Below, in pieces: positions 26,335 to 36,143 of a stretch of DNA of 64,000 nucleotides (the stretch's first letter is position 1; each line of letters begins with the position of its first letter). Origin of the DNA: Pedobacter glucosidilyticus DSM 23534 (GTDB lineage: Bacteria > Bacteroidota > Bacteroidia > Sphingobacteriales > Sphingobacteriaceae); the NCBI RefSeq assembly GCF_000425145.1, contig NZ_AULF01000015.1, positions 1 to 64,000 on the forward strand, written 5' to 3'. Under the pieces are notes generated by a model, which saw only the letters and a program-made list of their open reading frames with translations, had not been told where the DNA came from and did not search any database. The translations under genes and the position numbers were made by a program.

Positions 26335-28305
26335 ATGCTTAAAAAAATATTCGTGTTTATTCCTTTATTTTTAGGGATAATGATATCAAAATCACAAGTT
26401 ATTGAGGATGTATCACTAAATGGAAAATGGCAGTTCGTTATTGATAAAACTACTAAAGGCAATCAACAAAATTATGCCTTAAAGTTTCCACAAACTGCTA
26501 AAGATGTGATGGTTCCTCATACTTGGAATATTGAAGATGAACATCAGAACTATTATGGTAAAGCGTGGTATAAAAAAGACTTTGAAGCGCCACAGGAATG
26601 GAAAAATAGTGTGGTCATGTTACATTTTGGAGCTGTTTATCATGATGCTATAGTTTATCTAAATGGAAAAAAAATAGGAGAACATTTACAATCCGGGTAT
26701 ACTCCATTTTCTTTTGAAATCAGTAAATATTTAAATTATGGTACATCAAACCAGCTTGTGGTTTGTGTAGATAATAGTTTTTCAGAAAACATGCTGCCTT
26801 TTGCAAAATCTTTTGACTGGGCGGCAGATGGTGGGATAACCAGAAATGTAAAATTACATATCAGTTCAAAACCATCTATTAAATATTTGCATGTAACACC
26901 TCAATTAAACCTTAGGGATAGTTCAGCATCAGCTTTTATCAATATCAATTTAAATGAGCATGAAATTAACAAGCTGGCAATAAAAGTAATTTGTATAGAA
27001 AGGAAAACGGGTAAAGTGATGTTTAGTGAAGAAAAGGAGCTGAGTAAAGCAGCCAGAGGTTTCTCTTGGAGAGTTAAATTTGATAAAGTTATACCATGGC
27101 ATTTTGACAACCCAGCTTTGTATGATTTAAAAGTAACAACCCTAAGAAATGGTAAATCATCAGACATCAAGGAAGTACATTTTGGTTTTAGACAAATTGA
27201 TATAAAACAAGGTAATTGGTACTTAAATGGTGAGCTGGTGAGGTTACCTGGTATAGAATATATGCCGGGGAGTAATCCCGCTTATGGGATAGCAGAGCCT
27301 CTTAAGTTTATAGATTCTGTTGCCAGAAAGTTGAAAGACTTGAATATTGTGATTACACGTTTTCACTGGCAGCAAGACGAAGCATTTCTAAATAAGATGG
27401 ATGAACTTGGAATTTTAGTTCAGGAAGAGCTCCCTTGGTGGCAAAAACCTCAAAAGTTAAGCCCACAACTTTTGCAGGTAGCAAAATCTCAGCTTAGTGA
27501 AATGATTAATGCTCATTACAATCATCCTTCAATTTTTGCTTGGGGATTAAATAATGAAGTGGCCTCAACTTTAGAAGACAATAGCGCACTTAAAACCTTT
27601 GCCCAACAATTAGATACTTCGAGGCTATTCACTGTGATTAGTGATAGGCTGGATAAAAGATTAGCTACTGATCCATCTTTACATGGTGATTTACCCACAT
27701 GGAATGAATATGTTGGTACTTGGAATGGTAAAGATAGAACTGATTTACCAAACAGATTCGATAAAATTAATCCAATTGTTAAAGATAAAGGTTTGTTGAT
27801 TACAGAATACGGTTTATGCGAACCAGCATTTGCTGGAGGAGATTTAAGACGGATAGATGATATGTTGTACCATACCAAATTGTACCGCGAAAATCCTTAC
27901 ATACTAGGGTTTATTTACTTCTGTTTAAATGATTACCGTACGCAGATGGGAGAAGAGGGGTTAGGAAAGTATAAAATTAGACGTCATGGATTAACCAATG
28001 TTTATCTTCAGCCTAAACCTTCTTATCAGGTATTTAAGCAACTTTGTAGTCCGATAGATATTATTAAGGTCTCTAAAAAAGATGAAAATCATGCAATAGT
28101 AGAATTAGAAGTAAAGCATTCTATACCATCTTACACCTTACGTAATTATTGTTTAAAGTATCTGGATGTAAACGGGGAGACGAAAGAATTTATACTCAAA
28201 GAACTCAAACCTGGCGAGAAAATTACTATCACATTAACAAACATAAATAGCCAGTATGCTTTTGAAATTCTTAGACCAGATGGCTTTTTAGTAATCAAAT
28301 ATTAA
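26335..28305 (+). CDS. Glycoside hydrolase family 2 (beta-galactosidase-like)
   Basis: The 656-aa enzyme has a signal peptide (about 1-20). A GH2 sugar-binding jelly roll follows (about 25-180, SLNGKWQF, VPHTWN, YYGKAWYKKDF, VYLNGKKIGEH), then an Ig-like domain (about 185-295) and a TIM barrel (about 300-560). The acid/base is Glu408 in WGLNNEVAS and the nucleophile Glu491 in LITEYGL. GH2 enzymes act on beta-galactosides, beta-glucuronides or beta-mannosides; the context favours galactosides, but that is inference. It is transcribed from its own operator-linked promoter, divergent from the T9SS operon and ahead of SusC1. Confidence 0.9.
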   Translation: MLKKIFVFIPLFLGIMISKSQVIEDVSLNGKWQFVIDKTTKGNQQNYALKFPQTAKDVMVPHTWNIEDEHQNYYGKAWYKKDFEAPQEWKNSVVMLHFGAVYHDAIVYLNGKKIGEHLQSGYTPFSFEISKYLNYGTSNQLVVCVDNSFSENMLPFAKSFDWAADGGITRNVKLHISSKPSIKYLHVTPQLNLRDSSASAFININLNEHEINKLAIKVICIERKTGKVMFSEEKELSKAARGFSWRVKFDKVIPWHFDNPALYDLKVTTLRNGKSSDIKEVHFGFRQIDIKQGNWYLNGELVRLPGIEYMPGSNPAYGIAEPLKFIDSVARKLKDLNIVITRFHWQQDEAFLNKMDELGILVQEELPWWQKPQKLSPQLLQVAKSQLSEMINAHYNHPSIFAWGLNNEVASTLEDNSALKTFAQQLDTSRLFTVISDRLDKRLATDPSLHGDLPTWNEYVGTWNGKDRTDLPNRFDKINPIVKDKGLLITEYGLCEPAFAGGDLRRIDDMLYHTKLYRENPYILGFIYFCLNDYRTQMGEEGLGKYKIRRHGLTNVYLQPKPSYQVFKQLCSPIDIIKVSKKDENHAIVELEVKHSIPSYTLRNYCLKYLDVNGETKEFILKELKPGEKITITLTNINSQYAFEILRPDGFLVIKY

Positions 28306-28384
28306 TACATAAAGGCACTTTGTTTTTTTAAGTTACCTGATCAACATGCACATTTCTACCTCATAGTACTTATAAAAAAAAGTC

Positions 28385-28446
28385 AAAAAGTCTATGGTTT
28401 TGCAATTTCTATCCATTCTTAACAGCAGGAAGTCCCAATAAATTTG
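28385..28446 (+). promoter_or_regulatory. AraC-type operator and promoter of the first SusC/SusD operon
   Basis: The A tract, GTCTAT (28390-28395) and ATCCAT (28411-28416) repeat with a 21-bp period and TGCAATTTC between them, as upstream of GH2. TAAATTTG (28439-28446) is the -7 box, exactly 49 nt after the first repeat begins. This predicts a leader of about 190 nt (28450-28640) that holds an imperfect hairpin (28467-28488) but no gene. Confidence 0.7.
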
Positions 28447-28640
28447 AAAATAAGAAAATGGTATTCTGAATGATGTGCAATCATCAGAATTGCAAGAGCT
28501 ATTTAGGTGTAAAATTGGTTCTTGTTTTTTTCAACAAACCTGAACCAATAAGTTTTAAAACCAAACACAATAGCTAAAGATTTAGCCAATCTTTAGTAGC
28601 TCATGTTTAGCTAAGCTTACCAAAAGACCAAATTATAAGT

Positions 28641-31600
28641 ATGAATTATTTTTATTTAAAAAAATCAGGAAAACTACTCTTACTGCTTTTAATGGTTTAT
28701 TTACCTAGTCAGCTATTGGCCCAAAGTAAACAAACAACTACAGGTATAGAAGTGAGTGGAACAGTAAAAGACGAAAATGGAGAAGCTTTGATAGGAACTG
28801 TAGTTGCTATTAAAGGTAGTACAACGGCTACTACTACAGATGCAAATGGTAACTATAAGATAAAAGTTCCTAATGCTAAAACTGTACTTTCTTATTATAT
28901 GCTTGGTTTTCAGCGTATAGAAATTATGGTAGAAAATAAAAGTAAAATAGATGTTGTTTTACGCGAGTTAACTACTGCTCTTAATGAAGTTGTGGTAGTG
29001 GGCTATGGCTCTACCAATAGGAGAGATTTATCAGGGGCAGTTGTTTCAGTACAGGCAGAAGATATTGAGCGAAGAATGCCAACCAATTTAGCAGAAGCTT
29101 TACAAGGACAGGTTGCCGGAGTACAAATATCAACAGGGTCCGGACAGCCAGGAGAAGGGGCTTCTATTGTTATACGTGGTGCCTCTACCTTTAATGATGG
29201 TGGTATTGGACCATTATATGTAATAGATGGTGTACAACAGACCAATGCAGATGCTATCAATCCTAACGATATAGAATCTATAGACATATTAAAAGATGCG
29301 GCTTCGGCGGCTATCTATGGTGCTCGTTCTGCTAATGGTGTTATCATCATTACCACAAAACAAGGAAATAAAAAAGCACCAACCCTAGATGTTAGGTACC
29401 TGCACTCTATGAATAATCTGGCTAATAGTTTACCTCAACTTAACTCTGCACAATATAGAACCTTGCAAAAGAAACAAATGGAATATATTAATGGTGAGGG
29501 TAGAAATTTGGTGCCAGCTGCTGTAGTACAAGGTTTAGTGGCTCAAATGGCTGATAGTTTAAACTTTATTTTAAATAGCGATAATGATTACCAAGATGCA
29601 GTATTCGGGACAGCTAATAAAAACCAAATTGATGTGAATTTTGGCGGAGCAACAGATAATCTAAAGTATTTCTTATCCACTGGTTATCTAAAAGAAAATG
29701 GTATTATGGAGAATACCTCATTTGACCGTATTACCACCAGATTAAATGCTGATTATAATGCGACCAAGAAGTTAAACTTCTCTACCAGAATTAACTTTTC
29801 TTATGCTAAGAAAAAAGGCGCTGATGAGTCTAACTACCTCAATACCATGTTGGCCAGAAAGCCCAATTTATCTTTTTATTATCCTGATAACACCTTAATA
29901 GGTGTATTATGGGGTGGTAATCCTTTGGCCTTACCTGCAGAAACTAATTTTACCGATAGTTATGGAGGTACTTTTTATCAATTAGGAGAGTTTAAAATAT
30001 CTCCTCACTTAAAAATTACCAGTAGTTTAAATGCTAACTTATCATTGGCTAAGTATAAGTTCATGCGTCCTAGTTTCTTATTTAGTGGCGGGCTTACTAA
30101 TAGTGGTTCTTCTGTAGGTACCTTAAACTGGAACTGGATGAATGAAAACTATTTGAATTACAGCAGAACTTTTAATAAAGTACATACCATTACAGGGCTT
30201 GCAGGTGTTAGTGCTCAAGGTTGGAGAACAGAGTCTGATAGATTTAGCGGACGTAATTCTGCTACAGATGCTATTTATACGATGAATGCCTTCTCGGCTA
30301 ACTTCAATTTAGCTGCTACCAGAACAGAAGAATCAGTACATACTATGGCATCTGCATTTACAAGAATTGGTTATAACTATAAATCAAAGTATATTTTTAA
30401 TGCTACCGTACGTGTTGATGGTTCTTCAAGATTTGCCTCAAATAAAAAATACGGTTATTTCCCTTCTGCATCTGCTGCATGGAGATTCTCTGACGAGTCT
30501 TTTATGAAGTTTGCTAAAGGTGTTTTAAATGATGCTAAATTGAGAGTAAGTTATGGGGTTACCGGAAACGAAAGTATAGGTAATTACGATGCTATATTAT
30601 CTTACAGCGTTGGAGGTATTTATGATGATGTATCTGGTATAACGGCTTCACGTATAGCAGTTAATAATTTAGGATGGGAGCAAACTACACAATCAAATAT
30701 TGCTCTTGATTTAAGTTTTTACAAAAACAGATTTAACGTAACGGTAGACTATTATAACAAACAAACTGATGATTTACTCGCTAATTTTGAAATACCTAAA
30801 GAATGGGGATTTGATGTCGTAAGAAGAAATATTGGCTCTATTTCTAATAAAGGTATAGAGATAGATGTTAGAGGCGATATCATCAAGAAAAAAACATTTA
30901 GTTGGAATTTAGGACTTAACCTAACCAGAAATAATAACCAGATTGTATCTGTTGCTAATGGTCAGCCTTATTTATTCCAAAATGTTTGGTGGATTTCACA
31001 AGGTGGGCGTATTGGTGATTTCTTTGGCTATGAACAATTAAATATCTTCCCATACGACCAATCTAATGCTTTTTCTAATGATTGGCAGCAACTAACCCCA
31101 GTTTTCCAAACAGATGCTAACGGGCAAATGATAAAGGATGCAGCCGGAAAATACATATTAGATAGTTATACTTTAAATGGTGCCCCATATACAGGCAGTA
31201 TAAATCAAAAAACTTTTACTGATGGTACTTCTTTTAGAGGCGGTGATGTAAACTGGTACGATAACCCTAATGATGTTAACGGTAGAGGAATTATTAATGA
31301 TAGTGACAGGAAAGTATTAGGTAATGCACAGCCAGATTTTGTGGGCGGTATTAACACTACTTTTAACTATAAGAGATTTGGATTATTTATAGGAAGCTAT
31401 TTTTCTGTAGGTGGTCAAATTTATAATCAGGCAAGATACACGCTTAACCAAATGAGCATGCCTTTCTTCTCTACAGTTCCAAGTATGGATTTTGCCAATA
31501 ATTTTTGGATAAGACAAGGGGACGATACTAAATATCCAAGACCCTATGCAGACCAATATCAGAATGATCGTAATGTGAATTCTATTTATTTAGAAGATGC

Positions 31601-31838
31601 TTCATTTCTTAAAATCAGAAACATAAGATTAAGCTATTCATTACCTCCCAAAGTAACTACTAAACTTAAAATTAAGTCTTTGGGCATGTATGGATATGTA
31701 AATAATGCTTTCACTTTTACCAATTATTCTGGTTACGATCCTGAGTTTTCAAACTTTAGCGCACTAGCATTAGGTATGGATACCAATAGATATCCGCGTA
31801 AGCGTGAGTTTGGATTAGGCTTTAACTTAAATTTTTAA
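28641..31838 (+). CDS. SusC-like TonB-dependent outer-membrane transporter 1
   Basis: The 1065-aa protein has a signal peptide (ending near LLAQ, 28), a carboxypeptidase-D regulatory-like domain (about 37-112, VSGTVKDENGEALIGTVV) and a TonB box NEVVVVGYG (about 115-123). A plug domain with VIDGVQQTN, DIESIDILKDAASAAIYG and SANGVIIITT follows, then a 22-strand-type barrel to the C-terminal LNLNF. It imports oligosaccharides with the SusD partner that follows after 4 bp. No STN domain is present, so unlike SusC2 it is not expected to signal to an anti-sigma factor. Confidence 0.95.
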   Translation: MNYFYLKKSGKLLLLLLMVYLPSQLLAQSKQTTTGIEVSGTVKDENGEALIGTVVAIKGSTTATTTDANGNYKIKVPNAKTVLSYYMLGFQRIEIMVENKSKIDVVLRELTTALNEVVVVGYGSTNRRDLSGAVVSVQAEDIERRMPTNLAEALQGQVAGVQISTGSGQPGEGASIVIRGASTFNDGGIGPLYVIDGVQQTNADAINPNDIESIDILKDAASAAIYGARSANGVIIITTKQGNKKAPTLDVRYLHSMNNLANSLPQLNSAQYRTLQKKQMEYINGEGRNLVPAAVVQGLVAQMADSLNFILNSDNDYQDAVFGTANKNQIDVNFGGATDNLKYFLSTGYLKENGIMENTSFDRITTRLNADYNATKKLNFSTRINFSYAKKKGADESNYLNTMLARKPNLSFYYPDNTLIGVLWGGNPLALPAETNFTDSYGGTFYQLGEFKISPHLKITSSLNANLSLAKYKFMRPSFLFSGGLTNSGSSVGTLNWNWMNENYLNYSRTFNKVHTITGLAGVSAQGWRTESDRFSGRNSATDAIYTMNAFSANFNLAATRTEESVHTMASAFTRIGYNYKSKYIFNATVRVDGSSRFASNKKYGYFPSASAAWRFSDESFMKFAKGVLNDAKLRVSYGVTGNESIGNYDAILSYSVGGIYDDVSGITASRIAVNNLGWEQTTQSNIALDLSFYKNRFNVTVDYYNKQTDDLLANFEIPKEWGFDVVRRNIGSISNKGIEIDVRGDIIKKKTFSWNLGLNLTRNNNQIVSVANGQPYLFQNVWWISQGGRIGDFFGYEQLNIFPYDQSNAFSNDWQQLTPVFQTDANGQMIKDAAGKYILDSYTLNGAPYTGSINQKTFTDGTSFRGGDVNWYDNPNDVNGRGIINDSDRKVLGNAQPDFVGGINTTFNYKRFGLFIGSYFSVGGQIYNQARYTLNQMSMPFFSTVPSMDFANNFWIRQGDDTKYPRPYADQYQNDRNVNSIYLEDASFLKIRNIRLSYSLPPKVTTKLKIKSLGMYGYVNNAFTFTNYSGYDPEFSNFSALALGMDTNRYPRKREFGLGFNLNF

Positions 31839-31842
31839 TCAC

Positions 31843-33345
31843 ATGAATTATCAATATAAAATTTGCAAAACAAATCTTGTTGTATTTAAGGTTGTTGCAG
31901 TTGTTTTAATATTAACCATTTCTTCTTGTAATAAATTTTTAGAGCCAGAACCGATAAGTGAGGTTACGGCAGAAAATATGTGGCAAAACCAAAGAGATGT
32001 AAAAGCCGGAGTTGGAGAAATTTATTCCTCTTTTAGAGATGCATTGCGTTTAAACTTCTTTGATTGGGGCGAGTTACGCTCAGATAATTATGTATTAACA
32101 ACAGAAGCTGCTAGTGATAGGGGTAGGCTAATCTCTAATCAATTAACAACTGATATGGGTTGTACCAATTGGGCTGGTTTATATAAAGTTATCAATAATG
32201 CAAATTTTGCTATCAAAAATATTCCAAATGCAAACTTGCCAAATACGATAGAAAAAAACGATTTCCTTGCACAAGCTTATGCCATGAGAGCTTTATGCTA
32301 TTTCTATGCTGTACGTGTTTGGGGTGCTGTACCTGTTTACCTAGAGCCTATTGATAATTTAGATAAAGGTCAATTTAAAGAGAGAACTGCTAAAGAAGAA
32401 GTTTTACGTGATGTTATTATGCCCGACTTAAAAAAAGCAGAAGAGTTAATAGATCCTGCCAATGTAGAGCGTAAGCGAATTTCTAGATTTGGAATTTTGG
32501 CGATTCAAGCTGATGTTTCTATGTGGATGGAAGATTACGAAGCAGCAGATAGAACTATAGACAAAGTTAGGTCTATTTTAGGTGCAACTAGTCAGCCTTT
32601 TACCAGATTTGAACCTAGTATGGAAGTCTTAAAAAATACTTTCGTAACAGATTTGAATAATAAAACAGGTGATTTGGGCGATCGTTTGAGAGATGAGTAT
32701 GGCGCAGGTAATGAACTGCTATTTGTGATACATTTTGATTTAAAAGAATTAAATAACGTTGCACAGTACAGCATTATTCATAATTTGTTTCTGTCTGGGG
32801 TAATCTTATCACCAAAACTTACCAATATTTTTACAGCTGCAGCAAATACTAGTCCGCGTGATAATAGATTTGATAATTATCTACAAGCTTCAATAGCACC
32901 TGGGACATTTAAAGTAAATAAGTATGTAAGAAATGGCGGTACCATTAGCTTTAATGCTTTTCCAGAATGTGAAGTAGCTTATCCAGTATATCGCTATACA
33001 GACCTTGTCTTAATGCAAGCAGAAGCAAAAGCACATTTAGATCAATTTGCTGATGCCCTTAATTTGGTTGCAACTACAGTAAGAAGAAGAGCAGGTATAG
33101 AAGCTAGTACAAGAACCCAAGCTTCTTTTACTTCAAGAGATGAATTGGTTGATTATATTTTAGATGAACGCCAGAAGGAGCTCCTTGGAGAAGGTAAAAG
33201 ATGGTTTGATTTGGTTAGGAATAAGCGTGTAGTTAAAGTTATGGGCCCGATAAACGGTATCAGTAACGAGTCGCAAGCGTTATTCCCAATTAGTTATATA
33301 CACATCAATCAGAACCCAAATATTAAACAAAATCCTGGCTATTAA
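31843..33345 (+). CDS. SusD/RagB-family glycan-binding lipoprotein 1
   Basis: The 500-aa lipoprotein has lipobox ISSC, FLEPEPISEVTAENMW typical of the SusD N-terminus, and TPR-like helices (AQAYAMRALCYFYAVRVWGAVPVYLEP). The C-terminal signature is VDYILDERQKELLGEGKRWFDLVR. It forms the lid over the SusC barrel and binds oligosaccharide at the surface. It is second gene of the operon, 4 bp after susC and 12 bp before the fasciclin lipoprotein. Confidence 0.94.
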   Translation: MNYQYKICKTNLVVFKVVAVVLILTISSCNKFLEPEPISEVTAENMWQNQRDVKAGVGEIYSSFRDALRLNFFDWGELRSDNYVLTTEAASDRGRLISNQLTTDMGCTNWAGLYKVINNANFAIKNIPNANLPNTIEKNDFLAQAYAMRALCYFYAVRVWGAVPVYLEPIDNLDKGQFKERTAKEEVLRDVIMPDLKKAEELIDPANVERKRISRFGILAIQADVSMWMEDYEAADRTIDKVRSILGATSQPFTRFEPSMEVLKNTFVTDLNNKTGDLGDRLRDEYGAGNELLFVIHFDLKELNNVAQYSIIHNLFLSGVILSPKLTNIFTAAANTSPRDNRFDNYLQASIAPGTFKVNKYVRNGGTISFNAFPECEVAYPVYRYTDLVLMQAEAKAHLDQFADALNLVATTVRRRAGIEASTRTQASFTSRDELVDYILDERQKELLGEGKRWFDLVRNKRVVKVMGPINGISNESQALFPISYIHINQNPNIKQNPGY

Positions 33346-33357
33346 ATCTGAAAGAAT

Positions 33358-34026
33358 ATGAATAAGATAATTGATTTACACTTTAATATGCGCTCCAAAA
33401 TATTTAGCATATTGATGTTTTGCCTATTAACAATAGGGACATCTTGCCTTCAGAAAGATTATGACTATGAAGGAGAACCTTTAAATCCTAATATCAATAT
33501 GACTGCCTGGGAGTTTATGCAAAGCAGACCAGATATATTTTCAAGAATGATAGAAGCTGTTGAGTATGCAGAAATGCGTGACTTTTATACTCAAACTGAT
33601 AGAAAGTACACCTATTTATTTTTAAATAACACTGCAATGGAAAATTTTCTGGCTAAATATGGTGCCGGAGACTTTATAGGTGTTGATGTTGAAAAAGTAA
33701 GAAAATTACTCCTTTACCATATTATGGTAGGCGAGTATCATGCTTACAATAAAAAATTACCTATAGAACCTATTTATGTGAAAACTTTATTAGAAGGTGA
33801 AGATGGGCTTTTAACCATTATGGTAGAAAAATCTGCTCAGGCAACGGCAGTTTTTCAAGATCAAATTGTTAATGGTAATGTTATCATCAACCAATCTAAT
33901 AGTAATTATGCTAGTCAAAGAATAAACTCAGTAACTACAAATATTCTAGCTAATAATGGTCCTATCCATGTTTACAGAAACTATGCGTTTTTTAAAAGAA
34001 ATGCATCTTACGTAACAGCTTATTAA
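33358..34026 (+). CDS. Fasciclin-domain lipoprotein
   Basis: The 222-aa product has a lipoprotein signal ending in GTSC. One fasciclin-like (FAS1) domain follows, recognised from NMTAWEFMQSRPDIFSRMIEAVEYA, YLFLNNTAMENFLAKYG, LLLYHIMVGEY and a C-terminal NGPIHVYRNY. It is likely a surface adhesion or glycan-binding accessory of the SusC1/SusD1 complex. The first ATG (33358) has GAAAG upstream; an internal ATG at 33388 would give a more standard signal peptide (MRSKIFSILMFCLLTIGTSC), so the start is uncertain. Confidence 0.75.
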   Translation: MNKIIDLHFNMRSKIFSILMFCLLTIGTSCLQKDYDYEGEPLNPNINMTAWEFMQSRPDIFSRMIEAVEYAEMRDFYTQTDRKYTYLFLNNTAMENFLAKYGAGDFIGVDVEKVRKLLLYHIMVGEYHAYNKKLPIEPIYVKTLLEGEDGLLTIMVEKSAQATAVFQDQIVNGNVIINQSNSNYASQRINSVTTNILANNGPIHVYRNYAFFKRNASYVTAY

Positions 34027-34048
34027 TCATTTAAATAAATATAAAGTG

Positions 34049-35749
34049 ATGAAAACAATAAAATATTTGGCTTATATGCTTGTACTTATCATACTAAGCA
34101 TTACCGCTTGTAAAAAAGAAAGTACAATTGATATTGGAGATACAGAACCACCAGTTATAGAGCTGATGATAGAGGAATTAAAACCCGACTTAAATGTGGC
34201 AGATAATATTCCTTTAATTGGTGTAGTGTTTTCGGATTTAGGATTAAAATCTATAGATCTTAAAATAATAAAGATGGATGATTCTATTGAGGACTATAAA
34301 AAGATCAATACTTTTTATGATGATAAACAATACTCTATAAAAGAATTACCCTTATGGCAAGAAGATTTTAAATTTTTTCAGATTATAGCTACTGATATCG
34401 CAGATAGAGTTACAGAAATTAAGGTGCCAATATCTACTATTAGATACAAAGCTCCACCAGCTATAACGTTTGAACTTGCTGAAATTGCTTTTGATGAAAA
34501 TAATCCTAATGCAGTTTTGCCAACTACTAAGTTTACTGTAAGAGGGGCGGCAAGACTTAATAGGGTGGAAGTAAAGCTTTATAATAATAAATCAGCAACA
34601 CCTATAACCAATGTTCCTTTAGCAACACCTTTACCAGTAAATCAAGATTCTACTTACATTTTTGAACAAAATATTGTTTATAAAGACGGAGATATTGCTT
34701 TACAAGTTACTGCAATTGATGAGTACAATAAGTTAAGGATAGAAACGCTACCTATTAAGTACGTTGCTGTGCCCCCACCAGTTATTACTATCCTCGGACC
34801 TCCCGAGTTTGATGCTAACATTGGTGAAACTGTAAATCTTAGACTAAATATTACTTCTGCAAGTGGTGTTTCAAATGTGAAAATCAGTAAAATGAAACAA
34901 AACACCGAAATAGAAGCTCTACCTCTTTTGGTTTATAATAATTTACCAAGTGTAGATGTAAATAACCCGGTTACTTTAGGTGATAACGTAAGCGCTATAA
35001 GAGTATTAGTAACAGACAGATTAAATAGAACCAGTACTGTTGATATTCCTACTAACGTTGGTTTTGAAGTGCGTACTTTTACTCTGGGTAGTGATTTTTA
35101 TAATAGAGGAATAATTGAAGAGCCTAATATTTTACCATTTTATTCTATTGGCTTAAATAAAGCTATGACTATAGGAGAAGCTTTCTCTCAGATTAAGAAT
35201 ATAGATATGTATGTATTATGGTTCACCGGAACGCCGGCTTATACAGGTGATACAGGATTCCGCTTAATGGGGCCTAAAAATACGGTTTCTTTGGCTGCTA
35301 ATGAATCTTATTATGTGGGTGGAACTTACACATGGAATAATACATCCTATACATTCCCTTCTATGGTTCCTGCTAGTAATTGGCCTAATCGCAATCAAAC
35401 AACGATGTTAAAGATTGGTCCTTCTACTAACCAAGCAACTGTTGCTCCATTTAATACAGATAATGTTACCATTGCAGATTTAAAAGCATACAATGCTAAT
35501 CTTATTACTGGAGACAGGATGCCGTTTTTGTTAGAAGGTGACAACTGCTTATTAAGATTAGATCCTGCATCTGCTGGTGTAAGTGCTATAGGCTCTACTA
35601 CGGGCGTAACACAAAAAATATGTATTTTAAAAGTTGAAAAAATTCAACGCGAAACACGTCCTGTTACAACCTTTACAAACCCTTGGCCAACTTCACCATT
35701 TATAGGTAAAATAGCACAGGTAACATTTAAATTGAAAATACCGAAATAA
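34049..35749 (+). CDS. Surface lipoprotein with repeated Ig-like segments
   Basis: The 566-aa lipoprotein (lipobox ITAC; ATG 34049 preferred over GTG 34046) contains several beta-sandwich-like repeats (about 30-330, including PPVIELMIEELKPD and PPVITILGPPEFDANIGE). A distinct C-terminal module (about 340-566) contains TFTLGSDFYNRG. It occupies the SusE/SusF position and probably binds glycan at the surface. No exact family is recognised. It is last gene of the first SusC/SusD operon, before a strong terminator. Confidence 0.7.
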   Translation: MKTIKYLAYMLVLIILSITACKKESTIDIGDTEPPVIELMIEELKPDLNVADNIPLIGVVFSDLGLKSIDLKIIKMDDSIEDYKKINTFYDDKQYSIKELPLWQEDFKFFQIIATDIADRVTEIKVPISTIRYKAPPAITFELAEIAFDENNPNAVLPTTKFTVRGAARLNRVEVKLYNNKSATPITNVPLATPLPVNQDSTYIFEQNIVYKDGDIALQVTAIDEYNKLRIETLPIKYVAVPPPVITILGPPEFDANIGETVNLRLNITSASGVSNVKISKMKQNTEIEALPLLVYNNLPSVDVNNPVTLGDNVSAIRVLVTDRLNRTSTVDIPTNVGFEVRTFTLGSDFYNRGIIEEPNILPFYSIGLNKAMTIGEAFSQIKNIDMYVLWFTGTPAYTGDTGFRLMGPKNTVSLAANESYYVGGTYTWNNTSYTFPSMVPASNWPNRNQTTMLKIGPSTNQATVAPFNTDNVTIADLKAYNANLITGDRMPFLLEGDNCLLRLDPASAGVSAIGSTTGVTQKICILKVEKIQRETRPVTTFTNPWPTSPFIGKIAQVTFKLKIPK

Positions 35750-35776
35750 GTATTATTACAATAATACATTCAGTCT

Positions 35777-35825
35777 AATCAACTTTGAGTTTATACTCTT
35801 CATAAACTCGAAGTTGATTTTTTCT
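35777..35825 (+). terminator. Terminator of the first SusC/SusD operon
   Basis: An 18-bp stem with one G-U pair (35777-35794 with 35802-35819) and a 7-nt loop runs into a T tract (35818-35823). Confidence 0.85.
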
Positions 35826-36143
35826 TTAAAAAGCATTTATTCAAAATAGATAAGTGACTAATCAAATATCACTTTAATGCCGTTTGTTAATTGTACTATT
35901 TTTCTACTTCTGTTATTGGATATAAATATTAATTTCTTTTTTTGTTAAGAGATAAATGTGTTATTTTTAATTTCCTTATTAAAAAAAACCAATTAATATT
36001 TAAAATTATTTTTCTTACATCATTTAAAGCATACAGAAGATTATTAATAAATCAGTTAATTTTAAAAGAACATCACACGGTGGGTAATTAGACAATAAAT
36101 GTACTGTAGACGTTTATTTGTGTTTAGTTAATGGTAAATTTCT
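35826..36143. other. AT-rich intergenic region before the sigma factor gene
   Basis: No gene is seen. It is very AT-rich, with several poly-T/A tracts. A near-match to the -7 box, TTTATTTG, lies at about 36113-36120. None of the AraC-type repeats of the other promoters is present, so this operon is controlled differently. Confidence 0.4.
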
